NCBI GenBank assembly: GCA_016206665.1
Contig: JACQRC010000097.1
Span: forward strand, 1 to 41,539
Origin: Candidatus Omnitrophota bacterium
Lineage (GTDB): Bacteria; Omnitrophota; Gorgyraeia; Aquiviventales; JACQRC01
Length of the DNA stretch: 41,539 nt
Direction of reading: 5' to 3'
The translations under genes and the position numbers were made by a program. Below the pieces are notes generated by a model. That model was given only the letters and a program-made list of their open reading frames with translations. It was not told the DNA's origin and ran no database searches. Positions 29,999-35,847 of this stretch are shown here, piece after piece (the stretch's first letter is position 1; every line of letters begins with the position of its first letter).

Positions 29999-30026
29999 TG
30001 TTTGCCCGAAAGGAGCTGAGGCACCC

Positions 30027-30389
30027 ATGGATCATGAGGCGTTCAGACAATCGTTACTGCACATGTTGGAGGACGGTACCTTCCAAGAGATTGTCGGTGT
30101 CGAGGGAGACCAGTGCGGACAGGTGGAGTTCCGCCTGCAGCGAATCTACCACGTGCACTTGACTAAGAAAACGGTAGAAGTGCACGAGTGGGAGGCCGAG
30201 TTGGTCCGCCAACAGGTCAACGGCCGGTGGCGGGATTTTCCTCCCATGATCCGGCATCGCCAGAAGCTCGTGCTCGATCGGCCCACGGGGGCGGTCCTCC
30301 AGATCTCCGGTGTCGACCCGGACGGCCAGACACCGCGCCCAACCAAGAGCGTGAAGCCGCGCGGGCGAGCACTGCTGGCGGTGGTGTGA
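30027..30389 (+). CDS. Riboswitch-controlled 120-residue protein, unknown family
   Basis: A soluble protein without signal peptide or membrane segment. The first 25 residues are acidic and helical (DHEAFRQSLLHMLEDGTF). The middle has alternating strands (QVEFRLQRIYHVHLTKKTVEV), and the C-terminus is basic and proline-rich (DGQTPRPTKSVKPRGRALL). I recognise no domain. AAGGAG lies 11 bases before ATG 30027. It is the first gene after the second c-di-GMP-I riboswitch and its terminator, so expression should rise with c-di-GMP. It lies just ahead of the RHS-TNT toxin gene, which has its own promoter. A link to the toxin (for example adaptor or chaperone) is only positional. Confidence 0.72.
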   Translation: MDHEAFRQSLLHMLEDGTFQEIVGVEGDQCGQVEFRLQRIYHVHLTKKTVEVHEWEAELVRQQVNGRWRDFPPMIRHRQKLVLDRPTGAVLQISGVDPDGQTPRPTKSVKPRGRALLAVV

Positions 30390-30427
30390 TGCCAGGCAGT
30401 GAGATTTGATAATTTTTCAAATGTACA

Positions 30428-30456
30428 TTGACAAATATGCATCTACATGATAGACT
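30428..30456 (+). promoter_or_regulatory. Sigma70-type promoter of the RHS-TNT toxin gene
   Basis: TTGACA (30428-30433), 17-bp spacer, TAGACT (30451-30456). The predicted start is 30462-30464, on or next to ATG 30464, with no ribosome site, so the mRNA is likely leaderless. Confidence 0.72.
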
Positions 30457-30463
30457 CAAAGCC

Positions 30464-31813
30464 ATGACCACCAGTCCGTTTCCCTTTCCCCGGTTGAGCC
30501 GTTGTGTCGCCAGTGTCACCAGCGTCGCGCTGGTGACGGTGACTTGCCTGCTGTACGTCACCCCCTGGGCAGAGGCGGCGGAACAGCGCCGGATCCGGTA
30601 CTTCCACACCGACCATCTGGGTTCGGTCACCATGGTCACCGATGAGCAGGGCCAGGTGGTCCAAGAGACGCGCTACAAACCGTATGGGGAGATCTATTAC
30701 CAATCTGGTTCCGAAAACCGGCCCCACAAGTTCACCGGGCAGCGCCAGGATGCGTCAACGGGCCTCTATTATTACAACGCCCGATACTACGATCCCCAAC
30801 TAGCGCGGTTCACCCAGCCAGATTCTTTTGTCCAAGCCCCTGTCGATCCCCAAACTCTGAACCGGTATGCCTATGCCAGGAATAATCCCGTTAAATATGT
30901 CGATCCGTCAGGTCACTTCCTCTTTTTAGCCCCGCTGTTCTCCTTCCTGGCCTCACTCGCAGAGCTGGCCTTCTACGGCAGTATTCTGGGCGCGCTCTCG
31001 TTCGTCGGCATTGGAGCCATCACCGGACAGATTAGCAGCTTTTCCGCCATGCTCAATCTGGCGGCTTCGGGGGCCTCTTTTGGTGCCACCATGGCCGTGG
31101 GCGGCCCGTTTGTCAGCGCGGCGGTCGGGACGGCCGGCGCCGGTGCCTTCCTGGGAGAAATGGCGCTCCTCGCAGCGGCCGGCTCGGTGAGCGGTGGAGT
31201 GGGGAGCAGCCTTGCGGGTGGGACATTTGGTACGGGCGCGTTTGCCGGGGCTGTGACGTCGGCAGCGACGTTCGGCATCGGCAGGGCCGCGGCACCTGTG
31301 TTACGTCCGCTCGGGCAAGCGCTGGGACGAACAGGGGCCGGACAGGCGCTGTCCAAGGGATTCGGCCGCGTCTTTCAGCCTCTAACTAATAGAATGGCCG
31401 TGCTCAACGCCCGGGCCGTCGGTAGCTTGCGGGGCTTTGGCAATGCCCTTGGAGGCGCCGCTGTTGACGGCCCCGTAGATTTGGGTAAGATTACTATCAG
31501 GCATCCGCCAAACCGAGGCTTTGAAGGAGAGGCAGCAAGAACTATTCTGGAGCCAGGAACTCTGATTGATCGATACGGTGGAGCTGATGGCAGTTTTCTT
31601 GCCCCGGCAGGCACACCGTTTGGGCAGCGGTCTCTGCCGGCCGCCCTGGAAAGCCAATCGCTCCACACCTACAACGTGCTTAAACCGCTCGAGGTAGATT
31701 ATGGGAAAGTGGCTGGCTGGTACGGTCAACAGGGCGGTGGGATGCAATACGACCTCGGTAAACGCACGGTTCAAGATCTTATTGATTCGGGTTATCTAGC
31801 TCCGGCGGATTAG
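30464..31813 (+). CDS. Secreted mini-RHS protein with C-terminal TNT NADase toxin domain
   Basis: A 449-residue protein in four parts. Residues 1-38 are a Sec signal peptide (cut near AEA-AEQ). Residues 41-150 are a single RHS-associated core (YFHTDHLGSVTMVTDEQG, LYYYNARYYDP, RFTQPDSF, YVDPSGH). About 155-300 is a Gly/Ala-rich hydrophobic stretch that may enter membranes. About 355-449 matches TNT (tuberculosis necrotizing toxin), an NAD+ glycohydrolase. DRYGGADGSFLAP, FGQRSLP, LHTYNVLKPL and GGGMQY keep the catalytic Arg370, His401 and Gln428 equivalents. It has no long YD-repeat shell, unlike usual RHS toxins. The ATG is chosen because longer starts lie inside the promoter. It is followed 11 bases later by a candidate immunity gene at the island edge. 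Confidence 0.88.
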   Translation: MTTSPFPFPRLSRCVASVTSVALVTVTCLLYVTPWAEAAEQRRIRYFHTDHLGSVTMVTDEQGQVVQETRYKPYGEIYYQSGSENRPHKFTGQRQDASTGLYYYNARYYDPQLARFTQPDSFVQAPVDPQTLNRYAYARNNPVKYVDPSGHFLFLAPLFSFLASLAELAFYGSILGALSFVGIGAITGQISSFSAMLNLAASGASFGATMAVGGPFVSAAVGTAGAGAFLGEMALLAAAGSVSGGVGSSLAGGTFGTGAFAGAVTSAATFGIGRAAAPVLRPLGQALGRTGAGQALSKGFGRVFQPLTNRMAVLNARAVGSLRGFGNALGGAAVDGPVDLGKITIRHPPNRGFEGEAARTILEPGTLIDRYGGADGSFLAPAGTPFGQRSLPAALESQSLHTYNVLKPLEVDYGKVAGWYGQQGGGMQYDLGKRTVQDLIDSGYLAPAD

Positions 31814-31824
31814 CCGATTAAACC

Positions 31825-32034
31825 ATGGGAAACCCTAAACGCTATCTTTCCTTCGATCCAAAGGAGGGTTATCCTGCTGGACAAAACCTGTATTATGAAT
31901 GCCTCATCTGTGGAGAGACATTGGCTTCCTGGCCGAACGAACCTGTCGCTTGCCCCTGTAAGAACATTCGCATTGAGCTTGGACGGATGGCCGTTGAAGA
32001 TGATAGCAAGATCCGACTTTATGCATCCAGCTAA
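31825..32034 (+). CDS. Small Cys-rich protein, candidate immunity to the TNT toxin
   Basis: A 69-residue protein with two cysteine pairs, YECLICGETL (Cys-x2-Cys) and ACPCKNIRIELGRM (Cys-x-Cys), which suggests a zinc ribbon. SFDPKEGYPAGQNLYYEC and ENDSKI-like EDDSKIRLY are blocks I associate with a widespread family of small uncharacterised proteins. It starts 11 bases after the toxin stop and ends two bases before the right direct repeat. It shows no likeness to IFT, the mycobacterial TNT antitoxin, so if it blocks the NADase it would be a separate immunity type (inference). It is overlapped on the other strand by the new C-terminus of the PilZ gene. Confidence 0.75.
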   Translation: MGNPKRYLSFDPKEGYPAGQNLYYECLICGETLASWPNEPVACPCKNIRIELGRMAVEDDSKIRLYASS

Positions 32035-32467
32035 TTGTCGATCGACCCGAAGGGCCGATGCGGTAATCGTGCCTGAGGGGGACGGACGACCCCTTCGGGA
32101 CAAAACTGAGAATGACGTGCTGCAGGATCGCCTGACGGTCGGCCGGGGCGATCTGCACGAATTTGATGCCCGCCTCGTAGCGCTGCTCCCGCCCGCTGCC
32201 GCCGATCACCGCGTACGACTCGACCCAGACCACCTCGCCCGTAAACACCAGCGGCACCGGCCGCTCGGGCAGATGTACGCTTACCTCGAGCAACGCCGCC
32301 GGCGTCAGCGGCTCGGTGAGAATGAGCCGCACCCCGCCGCCGCTGATATCCTTCGTCACGGCCGGCCGCTTGGCCGTGGACCTGGGTGGCGCGGCCGCAG
32401 GCCCGACCACCCGATACTCGACGGGCAGCCGGGTATCCAACCGCACATACTCACGCCGTTCCAGCAC
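31904..32467 (-). CDS. PilZ-domain protein with island-derived C-terminal extension
   Basis: Residues 1-120 form a PilZ domain with both c-di-GMP contacts, RREYVRLD (4-11) and DISGGGVRL (40-48). The frame runs through the right 87-bp repeat (SFVPKGSSVPLRHDYRIGPS) and then into island DNA. This gives about 43 residues (from ISWMHKVGS to the end) that lie antisense to the candidate immunity gene and look non-native. At the left repeat the same frame would instead read TGGGVAGSAEAL and stop, giving a 155-residue ancestral protein. The PilZ domain should be unaffected. It begins five bases after the ExeA-like ATPase gene, so they form an operon linking c-di-GMP to secretion or pilus functions. 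Confidence 0.88.
   Translation of the reverse strand: MLERREYVRLDTRLPVEYRVVGPAAAPPRSTAKRPAVTKDISGGGVRLILTEPLTPAALLEVSVHLPERPVPLVFTGEVVWVESYAVIGGSGREQRYEAGIKFVQIAPADRQAILQHVILSFVPKGSSVPLRHDYRIGPSGRSTISWMHKVGSCYHLQRPSVQAQCECSYRGKRQVRSARKPMSLHR
32037..32123 (+). repeat. Right 87-bp direct repeat of the island (attR-like)
   Basis: The partner of 22077-22163, exactly 9,960 bp away, with one mismatch. It encodes part of the PilZ C-terminus on the minus strand. No tRNA gene or integrase lies beside it. Confidence 0.95.
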
Positions 32468-32472
32468 GTTCG

Positions 32473-33294
32473 TCAGACCCCCAACCCGGCCAGCGCCTCC
32501 TGCACGATCCCCTGATCAATCTGGGCCACGCTGCGCTGCCAGCCGGAGACCAGCGCCAGATCGCAGAGCTGATTGATGCGCCGGGGAATCCCGCCGGCGT
32601 TCTGATGCACCGCCTCGACCGCCAGTTCGGAAAAGATGGCCGCGGCGTTCGCTGCGCCGGCCGTGGTCAGCCGGTGGGTGATGTACTGCTGCGTGTCGGC
32701 CCGCTCGAGCGGCGCAAGGTCGTAGCCCATCGCGATCCGCTGCAGGAAGGGCTTGTGGCGCTGGAGCCGCTCCCGCAGCTCCGGCTGGCCCAGCAGGATG
32801 AGGGTCACCAGATACCGGTCCTCCTGCTGAAAATTGAGCAGCAGCCGCAAGGCATCGATCGTCGCCTCCTCCTGGAGGACGTGCGCCTCGTCGATGATCA
32901 CGACGGTGTCGCGATTGTCCTTCGCGTTGTTGAGGAGAATCTCCTCGATCGCCTGCAGAAAGGCATCGGTCGACATCTCGGTGAGCCTCTCCGGCAGGCG
33001 GGGCGCGCCGAGGCTGCGGGCGATCGTGCGCAACAGCTCGACCGCGCTCTGCGGCGGCTGGGTGACGCTGCTCACCTGGTAGCGTGGCAGGACGAAGAGG
33101 CGCGCCAGCGCCCGCCCGATCAGCGTCTTGCCGCAGCCGAAGACCCCGCTGAGGACCCCCGCCCCCTTGCGCCCCTCAATCACGTAGCGCAGCCGCGCCA
33201 GCGCCTCGGCATGCTGACGGGAGGCGTAGAGAAACCGCGGGTCCGGCGTGTTCTCGAAGGGCAACCCCTTGAGGCCCCAATGCTCGAGATACAT
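32473..33294 (-). CDS. ExeA/GspA-like AAA ATPase
   Basis: A 273-residue ATPase. It opens with the typical YLEHWGLKGLPFENTPDPRFLY, then Walker A GVFGCGKT (50-57), Walker B VVIIDEAH (131-138), the sensor region (LILLGQPELRERL) and the arginine-containing end (AGGIPRRINQLCDLAL). The family includes ExeA/GspA, which with a peptidoglycan-binding partner helps assemble type II secretion outer-membrane channels, and related MSHA or transposon ATPases. It lacks the C-terminal peptidoglycan-binding domain of full ExeA. The gene is paired with a PilZ gene five bases downstream, suggesting c-di-GMP input into an envelope machine, in keeping with the pseudopilin on the other side of the island. Confidence 0.88.
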   Translation of the reverse strand: MYLEHWGLKGLPFENTPDPRFLYASRQHAEALARLRYVIEGRKGAGVLSGVFGCGKTLIGRALARLFVLPRYQVSSVTQPPQSAVELLRTIARSLGAPRLPERLTEMSTDAFLQAIEEILLNNAKDNRDTVVIIDEAHVLQEEATIDALRLLLNFQQEDRYLVTLILLGQPELRERLQRHKPFLQRIAMGYDLAPLERADTQQYITHRLTTAGAANAAAIFSELAVEAVHQNAGGIPRRINQLCDLALVSGWQRSVAQIDQGIVQEALAGLGV

Positions 33295-33324
33295 CGGCTA
33301 CGTCTCGACGACCGTGAGTGGATC

Positions 33325-33448
33325 GATGTGCGGTAACGAAATGCGAAATGCGTAACGATGTGCGATGGGGGATGTGCGTAGAACAACCGAACATCGCACA
33401 TCCCACTTCGAAACGCACATCGCACGTCCCCACCGCACATCGCACATC
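33325..33448. repeat. GATGTGCG / CGCACATC inverted simple repeat
   Basis: Three GATGTGCG units (33325, 33357, 33371) and four inverted CGCACATC units (33395, 33414, 33434, 33441) lie in the gap between the ATP-grasp-like gene and the ATPase gene. The RNA could form a long imperfect hairpin. Spacing is irregular, so it is not a CRISPR array. It codes for nothing. Confidence 0.75.
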
Positions 33449-33470
33449 GGACTGATAGCGTGTCCTACGC

Positions 33471-34859
33471 TTAGCTTACCAGAAACACGGGCACCAAACT
33501 ACCGCCCCGTGAGATGTTGACGACCGTGTCGCGCGCGGCGCGGCCGAGAAAGGCGATGCCGTGGGGCGTGGGGGTCATGCCGAGCGTGACCCATTGATTC
33601 GCCAGCTCCACGCGCGTGCCGTCGAGGGCGGGAAAACGGGCCTGCTGCAGCTCGACATAGGCCTGGACGACGACGGTGTGCGGGTGCGCGACGGCCCCGG
33701 CGAGCGCCGCCTCCCAGGTGGCGTCGGTGACGCGCGGCCCGATCACCACCTGTTCGCCTCCATAGCCGCGGTTCGGTTTCAGGATGAGGCTGGCGCGGTG
33801 GCCGCGCGCATACGGCACGAGATCGACGGGCTGTCCGTCGGGCCCAGGCGTCTTGCGCTCGGCGACGAGCCGTGTCCAGGGGATGTGGGGACGGATGCGC
33901 CGGGACTCGTACCACCCGAGGCATCGGTCGTAGGCCGGGTTGGTCAGCAGCTCGCAGACACTCTTCTGGTCGAACTCGCCCAAGAAACTGGACACGACTT
34001 GATTCCGCTGGAAGGCGAGCCGCACCGGCTCGAGGGAGGTGGTGCCGTACTTCTCGATGGAGAAGAGCTCCTGAATCTGGTAGTCGCGGTAGATGAGATC
34101 GATCGGCTGGCCCTGGCAGGTGAGCTCGCCATCCTGCACGGCCAAATCCCTCGGGTCCGCGACGAAGGCGGTCAGACCACGGCTCGTGAGGTACTGGGCC
34201 ATGAAGGAGAATTCATCGGCGCCGCCGCTCGTCGTCTCGCGCCGCTCCATGAGCGCCACACGGCAGCGCTTGCGCCCGATCGCGCGCGCGTGATCGAGCA
34301 GCGTCCGAAGCCACAGCTCCCGCATGTCGACCGGGAGGGTGAACTGGATCTCCGGGAACCGGTTCTGCAGGTGCGGCCGCAGGAACTCCCATGCGATGGC
34401 GTTGGCCACCGGCATGAAATGGATGCAGCCCACACCCACCGCGTTGAACTCCAGGAACTGAAACCGGCGCTGCCAGCCGTCCCGGCCGAGGTCTCCATCA
34501 GTATCCGACCGCTCGAAGACGGTGGCCGGCCGGGGCAGCGCGCGCGGGAACATCAGCTGCCGCCACCGCTCCTCTTCCTCGGTGAGCGGCAGCACCGCGC
34601 GGAGACTCGCATCCTCCGGGTAGCGCTCCACCGCGCGCGCGAGGACCCGCCGGATCGCCAGCGACAGCCGCAGGAGCATCCGTCCCTGCTGCCGGGAGAG
34701 CAGCCAGGGCGCCATCTCGACGCCGACCGGCACGAGGACCTTGGCCTCGTCGTACATCACCAGGCCCTGCGCCTTGGCCTCGGTCACCAACCGATCGCGC
34801 CAGGCCTGATGCACCTCGAGCGGCAGCGTGGCCAGCGACTCCGCGACGCGCTGGGTCAA
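33471..34859 (-). CDS. Circularly permuted ATP-grasp-like protein, unknown substrate
   Basis: A 462-residue cytoplasmic protein. It has features of the circularly permuted ATP-grasp / glutathionylspermidine-synthase-like fold: FQFLEFNAVGVGCIHFMPVA (about 133-152), DLIYRDYQIQELFS, the nucleotide-loop-like LILKPNRGYGGEQVVIG (about 358-375) and a closing VNISRGGSLVPVFLV, where the Asn and Arg could bind metal and phosphate. Such enzymes ligate an acid to an amine with ATP, but no substrate can be read here. TTG 34859 is the first start after an in-frame stop, with a weak GAGG before it. It is a single-gene unit flanked by a simple repeat and the divergent M28 peptidase gene. Confidence 0.7.
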   Translation of the reverse strand: MTQRVAESLATLPLEVHQAWRDRLVTEAKAQGLVMYDEAKVLVPVGVEMAPWLLSRQQGRMLLRLSLAIRRVLARAVERYPEDASLRAVLPLTEEEERWRQLMFPRALPRPATVFERSDTDGDLGRDGWQRRFQFLEFNAVGVGCIHFMPVANAIAWEFLRPHLQNRFPEIQFTLPVDMRELWLRTLLDHARAIGRKRCRVALMERRETTSGGADEFSFMAQYLTSRGLTAFVADPRDLAVQDGELTCQGQPIDLIYRDYQIQELFSIEKYGTTSLEPVRLAFQRNQVVSSFLGEFDQKSVCELLTNPAYDRCLGWYESRRIRPHIPWTRLVAERKTPGPDGQPVDLVPYARGHRASLILKPNRGYGGEQVVIGPRVTDATWEAALAGAVAHPHTVVVQAYVELQQARFPALDGTRVELANQWVTLGMTPTPHGIAFLGRAARDTVVNISRGGSLVPVFLVS

Positions 34860-34969
34860 TCCCTCGCGGATGGTCTGTGCGATGGGGCATCACCTCTCGT
34901 ACTACGCATACCACACGCCGCGCCAATTGAAAAGCGCCTCGGCATGGACGCCTGTGATACGATAGCGGT

Positions 34970-35839
34970 GTGACGATGACAGTACCTGCCGTGGCTCAGG
35001 CCCAGCTCCTGCAGCATCTCCAACAGATCGTCGGCGAGCGCAGCCCGCAGCGCGATCCTGAGCGGCTCAAGGCGGTCGAACAGTATCTGGCCGACACGAT
35101 GACCCAGGCCGGCTGCCACGTCGAGCGGGATCCCTTCTTCTGCTTCGGCCAGACCTTTCACAATGTCATCGGCACCATTCCCGGCACGGCACCGGGTCCA
35201 GGGTTCGTGGTCGGCGCCCATTTTGACGCCGTGCCCGGGACCCCGGGTGCCGACGACAATGCGAGCGGCGTGGCGGCCCTGTTGGAGGTGGCCCGACTCG
35301 CCGCCGGCTGGCAGCCGCGGGTGACGATCCGGTGCGTCGGGTTCAATATCGAGGAGTATGCGATGGCGGGCAGCCTCCACTACGCCGAACGGCTCAAGCG
35401 GGGCCGTGAGCGGCTGTTGGGGATGGTGTCGTTGGAGATGCTCGGCTTCACCGAGCACGTGGGACTGCAGCGCTATCCCCCGCGGCTGGGGCGGCGCCTG
35501 CCCGCGAAGGGCAATTACGTGGGGGTGGTCGGCAACCGGCGGTCGAAGCGATTGCTGCGCCACATGGCGGACCACTTGCGCGCGGTGCCTGAGCTGCCGG
35601 TCGAGAGTCTGACGGTGCCCCTGAATGGCTGGCTCCAGCCCATGACCCGGCTCAGCGATCACTCGCCCTTCTGGGACCGGGGCTATCCCGCGCTGCTCGT
35701 GACCGACACCGCCTTCTTGCGCAACCCGCATTACCACGCGAGCTCCGACACGCTCGCCACACTCGATTTGCCCTTCCTGACGCGCATCACCCAGGGCATC
35801 GTCTCCGCGCTCTACGACCTCACCTGCACGGTGGCCTGA
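34970..35839 (+). CDS. M28-family zinc aminopeptidase-like protein
   Basis: A 289-residue metallopeptidase domain. Zinc-site motifs in order are GAHFDAVPGTPGADDNASG (first His and bridging Asp), FNIEEYAMAGS (general-base Glu and ligand Glu), VSLEMLGF and the final HYHASSDT His ligand. There is no signal peptide, so it is likely cytoplasmic. Family members release N-terminal residues or act as glutaminyl cyclases or carboxypeptidases. GTG 34970 lies seven bases after an extended -10 (TGATACGAT at 34955-34963), so it may be leaderless, and ATG 34976 is an alternative. It ends nine bases before the convergent RluA-cupin gene. Confidence 0.85.
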   Translation: MTMTVPAVAQAQLLQHLQQIVGERSPQRDPERLKAVEQYLADTMTQAGCHVERDPFFCFGQTFHNVIGTIPGTAPGPGFVVGAHFDAVPGTPGADDNASGVAALLEVARLAAGWQPRVTIRCVGFNIEEYAMAGSLHYAERLKRGRERLLGMVSLEMLGFTEHVGLQRYPPRLGRRLPAKGNYVGVVGNRRSKRLLRHMADHLRAVPELPVESLTVPLNGWLQPMTRLSDHSPFWDRGYPALLVTDTAFLRNPHYHASSDTLATLDLPFLTRITQGIVSALYDLTCTVA

Positions 35840-35847
35840 GCCGCAGC

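Larger units (their letters stand above)
22164..32123 (+). mobile_element. Putative 9,960-bp genomic island between direct repeats
   Basis: The unit from the end of the left repeat to the end of the right repeat carries a different gene set from the flanks and a locally lower GC content (clearest at 25.4-28.3 kb and 29.6-29.75 kb). Joining the left flank to the right flank through a single repeat copy gives one coherent locus: the cyclase gene and a convergent 155-codon PilZ gene with stop TAG at 22042-22040. The insert carries regulators, a two-component system, a riboswitch-controlled gene, a toxin/immunity pair and an excisionase-like HTH protein. I find no integrase or transposase. Homologous integration of a circle or an assembly join at the repeat are alternatives. 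Confidence 0.7.

Noticed and set aside
32386..33336. A 316-codon open frame on the plus strand opposite the ExeA-like ATPase and PilZ genes
   Set aside because: It is an antisense reading of clearly conserved genes, has no family motifs and shows the Arg/Gln/His-rich composition usual for shadows in GC-rich DNA.
33325..33448. Possible CRISPR array
   Set aside because: The 8-bp units are too short, occur in both orientations and are irregularly spaced, and no cas gene is near.
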